From the NCBI RefSeq assembly GCF_001404515.1, contig NZ_CXWE01000003.1, positions 186,001 to 250,000 on the forward strand: a stretch of 64,000 nt of DNA, given 5' to 3'. Positions 45,226 to 53,245 of the stretch are shown here, piece after piece. Within the stretch, counting starts at the first letter, position 1, and each line of letters starts with the position of its first letter. Source of the stretch: Roseibium album. Its GTDB lineage: Bacteria > Pseudomonadota > Alphaproteobacteria > Rhizobiales > Stappiaceae. Position numbers and translations under genes: made by a program. The notes under the pieces were generated by a model. The model was not told the origin of the DNA. It did no database searches and saw only the letters and a list, made by a program, of their open reading frames with translations.

Positions 45226-46857
45226 ATGCTGCAGCCTGCCGGCGATTATGACACGCTGAAAACCCGCTTCCAGTGGTCGCTGCCTGATACATACAATGTG
45301 GCGGGTGTGGTCAGCGATGCGTGGGCTGCAAGCGATCCTCAGCGGCTTGCAATCCGGCATATCCATACAAACGGAACCGCCGAAGATTGGACACATCAGG
45401 CGCTGAACCGGGTCGCCAATCGGCTTGCAAACGCGTTCAGGTCTCTCGGAATTCGCCCTGGTGACCGCGTTGCACTGCTTTTGCCGCAATGCCCGCCGAC
45501 TGCTATTGCGCATTTGGCTGCCTATAAACTCGGTGCAATCGCGGTGCCTCTCTCGGCCCTCTTCGGGCAGGATGCACTGCGGTACAGATTATCCGATTCC
45601 GGCGCCAGGGTCCTTTTCACCGATGCCGCGGGTTTGGAAAAGCTCGACGAAATACGCGACGACCTGCCCGATCTGGAATTTGTTGTGTCGGTGGATGAAG
45701 CCGGTTCGAAAGATCTGTCGTTCAACGCTCTTGCCGAGAGGGCAAGTGATCGATTTGAAACACTTGCAACGACCCCGGATGACCCCGCCCTGATGATTTA
45801 TACGTCCGGCACGACCGGCCAGCCCAAAGGCGTGCTGCACGGGCACCGGGTGCTGATTGGCCATATGCCGGGCATTGAACTTTCCCAGAATTTTCTGGGC
45901 AGATCCGGTGATCTCCTCTGGACTCCTGCCGACTGGGCCTGGGCGGGCGGTCTGTTGAACGCGCTGTTTCCGGCGTTGAAACTGGGCGTTCCGGTGGTCT
46001 CTTTTGCGTCGCGGAAATTCGACCCGGAGTTTGCATTTCACTTGCTGGAAAGCCAGGGGATAAGGAACGCGTTCATACCGCCGACAGCCCTTAAAATGCT
46101 CCGTGCCGTTGATAATCCGGCGAAACGATTCACGTTGAACTGGCGCAGCGTCGGGTCGGCCGGCGAGTCCCTCGGCAGGGAAACCTACGATTGGTTCGCG
46201 GAAGAATTCGGCTTCCATGTCAACGAGTTCTACGGACAGACAGAATGTAACGCCGTCCTGGGATCCGCAGCATCACTTGGTGTTACCAGAGCCGGCGCGA
46301 TCGGAAAGGCAACGCCTGGACATGACGTCGCGATCATCGATGACGGTGGGAACGTGCTGCCGGCGGAAGCATTGGGCCAGATTGCCATACGAAGACCAGA
46401 CCCGGTCATGTTTCTGGAATACTGGAACAAGCCGGAGGCGACGCAGGAAAAGTTCATCGGAGACTGGATGATCACCGGCGACCAGGGCCTGATGGATGAG
46501 GATGGCTATGTACATTTTGTCGGCCGTGACGATGACATCATAACGTCTGCAAGTTACCGGATTGGTCCTGGCGAAATAGAAGACTGCCTGATCAAGCATC
46601 CGGCTGTCGCACTGGCCGCCGTCGTCGGCAAACCCGATCCGCTGCGCACCGAGATCGTCAAGGCCTACGTTGTCCTGCGGCCTGACAATGCCGAGAGCGT
46701 TGGGCTTGAGGACAATATCAGGGGCTTTGTCCGTGACCGCTTGTCAGCACATGAATATCCCCGTGAAATTGAATTTGTCGAAGACCTTCCCATGACCACC
46801 ACTGGTAAGGTGATCCGCAGAAAACTGCGCGAACTGGCACGCTCCGAAACAGTCTGA
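45226..46857 (+). CDS. Acyl-CoA synthetase (AMP-forming)
   Basis: This 543-residue adenylate-forming enzyme activates a carboxylic acid to its CoA ester. It has MIYTSGTTGQPKGVLHGHR (P loop), the FYGQTECN A5-like motif, and the C-terminal GRDDDIITSASYRIGPGEIE and TGKVIRRKL with the catalytic lysine. The overall pattern is closest to medium-chain (ACSM-like) or acetyl/propionyl-type synthetases. It starts 71 bases after xerD. Confidence 0.9.
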   Translation: MLQPAGDYDTLKTRFQWSLPDTYNVAGVVSDAWAASDPQRLAIRHIHTNGTAEDWTHQALNRVANRLANAFRSLGIRPGDRVALLLPQCPPTAIAHLAAYKLGAIAVPLSALFGQDALRYRLSDSGARVLFTDAAGLEKLDEIRDDLPDLEFVVSVDEAGSKDLSFNALAERASDRFETLATTPDDPALMIYTSGTTGQPKGVLHGHRVLIGHMPGIELSQNFLGRSGDLLWTPADWAWAGGLLNALFPALKLGVPVVSFASRKFDPEFAFHLLESQGIRNAFIPPTALKMLRAVDNPAKRFTLNWRSVGSAGESLGRETYDWFAEEFGFHVNEFYGQTECNAVLGSAASLGVTRAGAIGKATPGHDVAIIDDGGNVLPAEALGQIAIRRPDPVMFLEYWNKPEATQEKFIGDWMITGDQGLMDEDGYVHFVGRDDDIITSASYRIGPGEIEDCLIKHPAVALAAVVGKPDPLRTEIVKAYVVLRPDNAESVGLEDNIRGFVRDRLSAHEYPREIEFVEDLPMTTTGKVIRRKLRELARSETV

Positions 46858-46870
46858 CCGGATTTTTACA

Positions 46871-48001
46871 TCAGGATTTGAGCTTTGCCCTGATCGTGCG
46901 AGCAACCCGACGGAGTTTCCGTTCGAAAGCCATATCCGCCGCGCAAAGACTGTTTTTCAGATCACCCAGAGGCTGGCTGGCCAGCAGCAGCGTCCCAATC
47001 TCCAGGCGGCCACGCCAGAGAGGCTCGATCATCGAATGTCCCGGAACCGCAAGGGAGTCCGCATACCTGAAACCGGATTGCGCCAGATTTTCCCGGAATG
47101 TGTGAAGAACCAGCTGGGCACCAGGCGAATAGCGCGCATAGCCCTCGTCAAACGCAATTTTCCAGGAAAAGACACAGCCGCCGTCAACAAATGAGACGAG
47201 CGACGCGATAAGACTGTCGCCTGCGCGCAGTTCGTCGATCCGGATTTTGTCCGAATGTGCGCACGAAGCAATCACGCCACGTGAAAAGGCCGCGGTCTGC
47301 GGATTGCTGCCCAGCGCGGTTTCCTCCCGCCCCTTCCATCCGGACGCTTCAAGCTCAAGAAACTGTTCGAAACACTCGCGTGTCCTGGCCCCGGTAACTC
47401 TCGACAGGTTGACGGTTCCGTGATCCTCGAGCCGGCGAAGGAGACGGCGCATTTCCTTGCGACGCTTGCCTTTGAAGGCGTCTTCCAGCTGTTTTTCGCC
47501 TTCGTCCCCGCCTGCATGACTTGCCCGTTCAAACCGGGCTGTCTTCGCAACGTTCATGTTCTCCAGTTTCGTCAACCGCATTGCAACGCCTGAAGCCATT
47601 GGCAAGAACGGAACGGCCAAAATGCCGGCACCGCCGGCAGCCGTGTTGACGAATGTCTTTACCTGTTCATCGTCGGCCTGCGGAGACATTAGCGGCGTTC
47701 CGAGCGGGGAATATTCCGTCGTCCAGACCATGGCAACCGGAAGAACGAGCCCGGCCGGACATCGTCGGATGGGAGCGGCCATCAACCAGCGGCCAGTCGG
47801 TCTCTCTCTCAAGGCCAACAAGCGGATATTCCGCGCACTCATGTTCCTCAGGAACGGCTGCAGGAATGAAGGGTTGAAAAACGGGTTCGGATCAACTGCT
47901 TCATCGCACAGGGCCTGCCAGGCCTCGACCGGTGTATTTTCGCCTAGCGGATCGAAGAAAACAGTTTCTATCGCTGATGTGCCTGAGGCGTCAGTCTTCA
48001 T
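46871..48001 (-). CDS. GNAT acetyltransferase, CelD/BcsL-like
   Basis: This 376-residue protein matches the acetyltransferase family found with cellulose and exopolysaccharide genes (CelD/BcsL). The catalytic-type region has RKEMRRLLRRLEDHG, then FLELEASGWKGREETAL, and later YARYSPGAQLVLHTFREN with the acetyl-CoA loop. It overlaps the flippase gene by 11 bases, so the two are likely co-expressed for modifying and exporting a polysaccharide. Confidence 0.82.
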   Translation of the reverse strand: MKTDASGTSAIETVFFDPLGENTPVEAWQALCDEAVDPNPFFNPSFLQPFLRNMSARNIRLLALRERPTGRWLMAAPIRRCPAGLVLPVAMVWTTEYSPLGTPLMSPQADDEQVKTFVNTAAGGAGILAVPFLPMASGVAMRLTKLENMNVAKTARFERASHAGGDEGEKQLEDAFKGKRRKEMRRLLRRLEDHGTVNLSRVTGARTRECFEQFLELEASGWKGREETALGSNPQTAAFSRGVIASCAHSDKIRIDELRAGDSLIASLVSFVDGGCVFSWKIAFDEGYARYSPGAQLVLHTFRENLAQSGFRYADSLAVPGHSMIEPLWRGRLEIGTLLLASQPLGDLKNSLCAADMAFERKLRRVARTIRAKLKS

Positions 48002-49415
48002 CCGCGCGCCCTCTGCTCGAGTACATCAAGGGCACAACAAATGTCGTCACATTCAGCTTCCTCTTCGCGGCAATGGCAAGCGCCGACGCTTCAAGGAATA
48101 TCGCGCAACTGGTCGCGATTGCGGCACCGGCGAGCCCGAACAGTGGTATGAATATCAGGTTGAGCAGCACGTTGAACACAAACGTCACGGCATATATGCC
48201 GGCGCAGGTTCGCTGGTGACCGGTCATGGACAGCAATGCATCCGCCGGCCCGACCGACGCGCGTGCCAGAACGCCGATCATGAGGAGCGCGATCAACGGA
48301 TAACCGCTTTCGAAACCGTTGCCGAATAGCCGCAGCAACAGCGGAGCGACAATCAGCAAACCCGCACCGGCCAAGAGAGACGGCCAGAAAGTCCAGAGCG
48401 TCGCCTGCCGGGTATAGGTTGCCAGACCTTTCAGGTCCTGATTGTGCGTATAGGCGGAAAAACGGTGTGCCGATGCTGCCCTGACAGCGAAATAGACGAA
48501 ATGCACCAGGGCCAATGTTCGTGACGCAGCAAAGTATACAGCGACCTCATCCGGACTTTGGAAGAAACTGACCATGATCACGTCGGCACTGGTGATCAGT
48601 TGGAGAAAGCCTTCCACCATCAGCATTGGCAGGGAAACCACGACCCATGATTTCAGCTCGACCCTTGACGGACCGGGCGGGATCTGCTGCGGCAGGCGTT
48701 TTCTGAGATGAAAATACTGGTATCCTGCCACGAGCAAGGTCGCCGCGACGGCAACAAACGCCGCAGTTTCCGCGGAGGCCGGCCGACCGGCGAAGACCGC
48801 GGCCACCAGCAGTAAAAGGATGGCAAGCGGCCTCCAGATGTAGGTTGGGAGCATTGCGAGTGAAGGCCAGTCGTAACTGCGGGCAATCCCGTCCTGTACG
48901 AGGCCAAACGCGAAAAACGGCAGGGCCAGAAACACGATTATGAGTGGCTGATTGTAGGAAGGGTCTATTGCCGGACGCAAAAGGTGGACCAGTCCGATTC
49001 CAATCACAGCTGCGCCAATGCCTATCAGAAATGCAATCAGGCGGCTCGCCTTCAGGAAACCGCGCAGCGCGGCAAGATCTCCGGCTTGGCGGTACTGGGG
49101 AATGAACCGGCTGGCCGATGTCGAAAACCCCCCACAGGCCATCACGCCCAGAATGATCACGACCGTCCAGGCAACCGAATAGATGCCGTAGTCATGTGCG
49201 CCCAGGAGACGTGCCAGGACAATCTGTGACAGATAGGCCAACGCAGCGCCGCCGACACGCACGGCAAACGTGGACACTGCCATGCGTCCTGCCGTCTGTT
49301 GGCCTGAAGGACTTCCACGTTTGAGGAATCCGAGTTGGTCTATGCTCTTACCGAGCCCCTGAAACCAGGTGGCGTCTTGAAAACGCTTCGTCCAGGAATG
49401 GGCGGTAAATCGCAC
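47991..49415 (-). CDS. Polysaccharide flippase (MATE/MOP-type, Wzx-like)
   Basis: This 474-residue membrane protein has about twelve to fourteen helices, beginning AVRVGGAALAYLSQIVLARLLGAHDYGIYS, the usual signature of oligosaccharide flippases. I chose GTG at 49415 with AGGA eight bases upstream; the frame is open much further up without a good site. It should move a lipid-linked oligosaccharide across the inner membrane. It pairs with the CelD/BcsL-like gene. Confidence 0.88.
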   Translation of the reverse strand: MRFTAHSWTKRFQDATWFQGLGKSIDQLGFLKRGSPSGQQTAGRMAVSTFAVRVGGAALAYLSQIVLARLLGAHDYGIYSVAWTVVIILGVMACGGFSTSASRFIPQYRQAGDLAALRGFLKASRLIAFLIGIGAAVIGIGLVHLLRPAIDPSYNQPLIIVFLALPFFAFGLVQDGIARSYDWPSLAMLPTYIWRPLAILLLLVAAVFAGRPASAETAAFVAVAATLLVAGYQYFHLRKRLPQQIPPGPSRVELKSWVVVSLPMLMVEGFLQLITSADVIMVSFFQSPDEVAVYFAASRTLALVHFVYFAVRAASAHRFSAYTHNQDLKGLATYTRQATLWTFWPSLLAGAGLLIVAPLLLRLFGNGFESGYPLIALLMIGVLARASVGPADALLSMTGHQRTCAGIYAVTFVFNVLLNLIFIPLFGLAGAAIATSCAIFLEASALAIAAKRKLNVTTFVVPLMYSSRGRADED

Positions 49416-49729
49416 GTTCAGGGTCCTTGAGAAAATCACCCCGTATTTGTGACATGTGGGACTTAATATTCCGTGGCTTTGAATTGACCGGCACGGAATC
49501 AGCTTCACAGATGCGTGATACCCCCTTTGGCCGGCTGTGTACCCGAACTTCGCTGCGGCATCGTCACAGGCACCAGGTCCAGATACGGACCAATTCCGAA
49601 ACCGAAGGCCGGTTTGGCTTGCTGACCCCATTTCCTGCAAGGCCGCAGGTATCGTGTTCCTGTTCCGGATCAGCAGCAAATGAGAAGAACAGATTGCAAA
49701 ATGAACCGTTGACATTCATGAAAAATTGA

Positions 49730-49892
49730 GAACAAATAGGGAACAATTTGTTGGGCAAACAGGATCATGAAACACGGATTGTCGTTTGTTCAATTGGATT
49801 GATCTTCGCGGATTCGAAAGGTTGCCTCCCCTACGGTCCGCCCTACGATCCGGTCCCTGTGACGCCGCCAAGCTCAGGGACCGGATCTTTTT
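49730..49892 (+). ncRNA. Candidate small RNA ending at an orphan terminator
   Basis: The 3' end is defined by the terminator at 49847-49892. The 5' limit given is a guess. An ATG at 49767 opens only ten codons, so a peptide is unlikely. It could also be an mRNA leader remnant. Confidence 0.3.
49847..49892 (+). terminator. Orphan intrinsic terminator
   Basis: A perfect 13-base-pair stem (GATCCGGTCCCTG with CAGGGACCGGATC) and a 15-base loop are followed by TTTTTCTTT. There is no gene upstream in the same direction for over 2 kb. Confidence 0.85.
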
Positions 49893-50121
49893 CTTTCAAC
49901 CGAAAATTCCGACGGTAAATTCGAATTAACCATAATTCTCAATTACGTGGCGGAATCCCTTGTCCTTTCTTGCTCGCGAAATAAATAAAGTTTATAGAGT
50001 CTTAAAGTTCTCTTATGGGAACCAAAAAAATGGACAATGTGCACACAAGCGAGTGTTCAGGACACACGTTGGCGGTCAAATTTCATCGTCGGCATTCAGC
50101 TTGTTATTTGAGGTGATTACC

Positions 50122-50814
50122 ATGATGAAATCGATAATGGCTGCGACCGTTGCCGTGACCGCCCTGCTTGGCGCAAATGCAGCGAATGCGATGATTGTAA
50201 ATGGCGATTTTGAAGACACGACCACCCTGGACCCGACCGGACTGGTTAAAGGCAACAAGCTTTCAAATCTCGCCACAACCGGTTCGTCCTGGGACGTTTT
50301 CAGTGAGATCAGTGGCTGGAAGACCACTGCCGGAGCCGGCATCGAGGTTCAGACGAACCGGACTTTGGGCTCCATCGACGCTCATTCCGGTCAGCATTAT
50401 ATCGAACTGGACAGTCACCCGAAGCCAAACTCGAATTCGACAATGGAACAGGAAGTTTCGCTCGGCGTTGGAACTTATGAGCTTTCCTTCTGGTATAGCC
50501 CACGCACCAACGATGCGAGTTCCAATGGCATCGAGTATTCGGTGAGCGATGGTCTCTTGTCCGGCTTCATAACCGGTCCGGGAGCATCTCCGGATACTTC
50601 CGTTGGTGTCTGGACCCTTGTAAAGTCACTGTTCAAGGTCGACACCGCAGGCGACTATTCACTCTCATTCGCAGCCACCGGGAAACAAAACACACTTGGC
50701 GGCTTCATCGATACGGTGAATTTGACCGCGGTGCCGATCCCGGCAGCCGGACTGTTGCTTCCGGTAGGTGTTGCAATGCTCGGATTTGCAGCCCGCCGCC
50801 GCAAATCGGCCTAA
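50122..50814 (+). CDS. Secreted protein with VPLPA-type C-terminal sorting tail
   Basis: This 230-residue protein has a signal peptide (AATVAVTALLGANAANA) and a mature domain beginning MIVNGDFEDTT, with GWKTTAGAGIEVQ and YELSFWYSPRT, like the DUF642/choice-of-anchor beta-sandwich domains of PEP-CTERM proteins. The C terminus is VPIPAAGLLLPVGVAMLGFA followed by RRRKSA, which is the tripartite CTERM sorting signal. The likely fate is processing by an exosortase and surface or matrix display. No exosortase is in the window. GAGGTG lies upstream of the ATG at 50122. Confidence 0.82.
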   Translation: MMKSIMAATVAVTALLGANAANAMIVNGDFEDTTTLDPTGLVKGNKLSNLATTGSSWDVFSEISGWKTTAGAGIEVQTNRTLGSIDAHSGQHYIELDSHPKPNSNSTMEQEVSLGVGTYELSFWYSPRTNDASSNGIEYSVSDGLLSGFITGPGASPDTSVGVWTLVKSLFKVDTAGDYSLSFAATGKQNTLGGFIDTVNLTAVPIPAAGLLLPVGVAMLGFAARRRKSA

Positions 50815-50840
50815 GCGAAGACACAGCGGCAAAAAAAAGT

Positions 50841-50866
50841 GCGGCCCTTGCGGGCCGCATGTGTTT
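50841..50866 (+). terminator. Terminator of the sorting-tail gene
   Basis: A seven-base-pair GC stem (GCGGCCC, TTGC, GGGCCGC) is followed by ATGTGTTTT and preceded by an A-run, so it could work on both strands. Confidence 0.8.
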
Positions 50867-50946
50867 TGGAAACGACTGAACCTGGCAATCTATCTGATTT
50901 CGATGCGCCGTGCTGCTCAGTTGTTCCCTATCGAATGAAACGATCC

Positions 50947-51093
50947 CTAGGCGAACTGACGCCAGAATTGATAGGATCGATCCAGCCGATCCAGTTTCTT
51001 GCTTTTTTCGGACGGCTCAATATCTCTGCGATTGAGCAGAATTTCGATCTCTTTCCTGAGTTCATCCATGTGTTTGTTTGCATATCTCAACAT
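50947..51093 (-). CDS. Small hydrophilic protein of 48 residues
   Basis: The reverse strand encodes a start LRYANKHMDELRKEIEILL and an end SYQFWRQFA, rich in charged residues and probably helical. Its ATG at 51093 is preceded by GGAGGA at a spacing of six bases, a near-ideal ribosome-binding site. It lies between the sorting-tail gene and a TetR gene, with no obvious family match. I consider it a real gene on the strength of the start signal. Confidence 0.6.
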   Translation of the reverse strand: MLRYANKHMDELRKEIEILLNRRDIEPSEKSKKLDRLDRSYQFWRQFA

Positions 51094-51260
51094 ATGAAGT
51101 CCTCCGCTTAAACAACGTTGCGTCTGAACAAAAGATGTTGTTTCGCAAAGGCATATGCAAATTAAAGATTATTCATAACTGTGGATTTATATGTTTTTTG
51201 AATTTAGTAAATCTGATAAAATATCTCGCAAGATCTTTTCTATACTTTCTACACAAGAAG

Positions 51261-51836
51261 TTATTTTGTAATATCCGCAGACAGTTTTGATGTCAGATCA
51301 TCAAACCAGCCTGGTTGACCCTGGACGCGCGCTATCAACATGGCACCTTCGAGTTGCGCCAGAATGGCAAAGCTCTGTTTTTCGAGATCAGTATCAGAAA
51401 AATCGCGACCCAAAGCGCTGTTCTTCAGCCCGGTTTTCAACCAGAAGGCTGTCCGGTTGAAAAATGTCCTCGCCTCTTCAACAACCGCCGCAGGCAATCC
51501 GGCAGATTCCGCAGCCAGGACACCACACAAACACATCTGCCCATCCTGTCCCAGGGCGGCGGCAAATACGGTGCTAAGTCTTCCAACCGGTCCTTCGGCC
51601 GTTATTTCCGGTGATCCCGGATCACCGAGCGTCTCCATGAATTGGTCCGTGTATCTCTTGGCAACCCGGGCACCGAGATCGGCTTTCGTCGGAAAATAGT
51701 AGTGCACGCTCGAACTCTTCACCCCGACACCGGACGCGATATCGCGGAAACTGAACCCGTTGTATCCGTTTTGACGGATCAGGGTCTCTGCCAGATCGAG
51801 AATTTTGGCTTCGGTGTCTGCAATCGGCGCGTTCAC
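51261..51836 (-). CDS. TetR-family transcriptional regulator
   Basis: This 191-residue repressor has a TetR helix-turn-helix (FSFRDIASGVGVKSSSVHYYFPTKADL) and a C-terminal ligand domain with CLCGVLAAESAGLP. It is divergent from a short-chain dehydrogenase gene and two near-identical 20-base operators lie between the starts, so it likely represses both genes until an inducer binds. Confidence 0.93.
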   Translation of the reverse strand: MNAPIADTEAKILDLAETLIRQNGYNGFSFRDIASGVGVKSSSVHYYFPTKADLGARVAKRYTDQFMETLGDPGSPEITAEGPVGRLSTVFAAALGQDGQMCLCGVLAAESAGLPAAVVEEARTFFNRTAFWLKTGLKNSALGRDFSDTDLEKQSFAILAQLEGAMLIARVQGQPGWFDDLTSKLSADITK

Positions 51837-51849
51837 GGGTCAACCTCTT

Positions 51850-51869
51850 TATCTACCAACTGATAGATA
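51850..51869. promoter_or_regulatory. TetR operator 1
   Basis: TATCTACCAACTGATAGATA is an imperfect palindrome close to the tetR start. Its reverse complement differs from operator 2 at one base only. Confidence 0.75.
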
Positions 51870-51873
51870 GGGG

Positions 51874-51902
51874 TTGACAGAACCCTTTGCAACACTGATA
51901 TG
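51874..51902 (+). promoter_or_regulatory. Probable promoter of the SDR gene
   Basis: TTGACA (51874-51879) and GATATG (51897-51902) are separated by 17 bases. They lie between the two TetR operators, so repressor binding would cover the promoter. Confidence 0.5.
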
Positions 51903-51916
51903 TCGACCATCAAATC

Positions 51917-51936
51917 TATCTATCAGTAGGTAGATA
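51917..51936. promoter_or_regulatory. TetR operator 2
   Basis: TATCTATCAGTAGGTAGATA lies upstream of the SDR start. It is the inverted second copy of operator 1. Confidence 0.75.
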
Positions 51937-51967
51937 AAATAGCGTATCGAATGTGAGGAATGTGGAA

Positions 51968-52735
51968 ATGATGGATTCAATCGCAATAATTCAAGGTGGC
52001 ACCTCCGGCATGGGACTGGCCACTGCACACCGACTGGCAGCACGCGGCATTCCGTTGATCCTGATAGGTCGAAGCACAGAAAAACTTGCCGGTGCGAAAT
52101 CCGACATCGAAAACCGTCACAATGTTCCAGTCGAAATCTGGCAGGCAGATGTAACCGACACACGGGATGTGGACGGTCTCATAAGGAATATCGAGAACCT
52201 TGACGGAGCGATTGGATATCTGGTCAACGCGGCCGGATATTTCAGCCCGAAACCGTTTCTGGACCACACGGGCGAAGATTTTGATCTGTACAACGCCTTT
52301 AATCGCGGCACGTTTCTGATCACCCAGGCGATTGTGCGCAAAATGGCAGGTGCCGGAAAAGGTGCAATCGTCAATCTCGGCTCCATGTGGGCGCATCAAG
52401 CCGTCAAGGCCACACCATCTTCTGCCTATTCCATGGCCAAGGCCGGCCTGCATGCCTTCACCCAACACCTGGCAATGGAGCTCGGGGACCAGGGCATCCG
52501 TGTCAACGCCGTTGCTCCGGCGGTTGTGGAAACGCCCATATACGGCGCATTCATTCCCGAAGAACAGATTTCAAAAACACTGAAGGACGGATTTGATGCG
52601 TTCCACCCGCTTGGTCGCATCGGAACTGCTGACGACGTCGCATCCACTGTCGACTTTCTGTTGTCGGACGAGGCCAGTTGGGTCACCGGTGCGATCTGGG
52701 ATGTCGACGGCGGGGTCATGGCGGGCCGGAACTAG
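51968..52735 (+). CDS. Short-chain dehydrogenase/reductase
   Basis: This 255-residue NAD(P)-dependent enzyme has the TGxxxGxG-type motif as [10 protein letters not shown], the NAAG-like stretch VNAAGYFS, and the catalytic YxxxK as YSMAK, with the serine in NLGSMWA. It ends with the usual [16 protein letters not shown] at 51968 follows GAGG; a GTG at 51953 is possible. The TetR operators suggest induction by a small aromatic or carbonyl compound, but the substrate is not known. Confidence 0.92.
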   Translation: MMDSIAIIQGGTSGMGLATAHRLAARGIPLILIGRSTEKLAGAKSDIENRHNVPVEIWQADVTDTRDVDGLIRNIENLDGAIGYLVNAAGYFSPKPFLDHTGEDFDLYNAFNRGTFLITQAIVRKMAGAGKGAIVNLGSMWAHQAVKATPSSAYSMAKAGLHAFTQHLAMELGDQGIRVNAVAPAVVETPIYGAFIPEEQISKTLKDGFDAFHPLGRIGTADDVASTVDFLLSDEASWVTGAIWDVDGGVMAGRN

Positions 52736-53245
52736 CCGATCGAAAAAATTCTTACCGGAGTTGCCCCCATCGTGTGGCTCCGGTGGGGCCCGGACCCCTG
52801 ATTGAAGCTGATCCACCTCGTTTTGGCTGCGCGCTGGAAGGATGCACGCGGAAAGCACGGTTCATTTTCAAGGGCCTCACAACCAAGCGGTGAGACAAGG
52901 CAACCAAATCCGAAAGACGGTTGCTTTGCTTCGCAAGGAACCACCACACTAGGGCGTGTACTCATAAACGGGCGAGCGTCGATGAGCACCTTCGGTGGAA
53001 CCTCCGAAGACGATCAATCAACCGTGCAGGTCAGCATTGCGGACGAACCGTTAGTTCGCTGCAGCCGCGCCGATGCCCTCTCCGGTCCTGCTTTTGGGTG
53101 TGTTCATTGTTTCGTTGAAGCGCACAATTGCAAGAAGGTATGCGAACCGGTATGCGCCACATCTGGTGAAACCCACATGATTGAGCAGCGGCTCATTTAG
53201 CGGACAAACGACGGAATCGGGGCGCGTGAACCAGTATGACCGCGG
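52736..53245. other. Intergenic region
   Basis: These 510 bases separate the converging SDR and autotransporter genes. An open frame at 52802-53200 has no ribosome-binding site and no recognisable composition. I support no gene and see no strong terminator. Confidence 0.45.

Larger units (their letters stand above)
49416..50121. other. Intergenic region with orphan terminator
   Basis: These 706 bases lie between the divergent flippase and sorting-tail genes. No protein gene is supported. An intrinsic terminator at 49847-49892 has no annotated gene in front of it and may end a small RNA. The rest should contain the promoter of the downstream gene. Confidence 0.55.

Noticed and set aside
52802..53200. 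132-residue open frame after the SDR gene
   Set aside because: No ribosome-binding site and no recognisable domain; left as intergenic.
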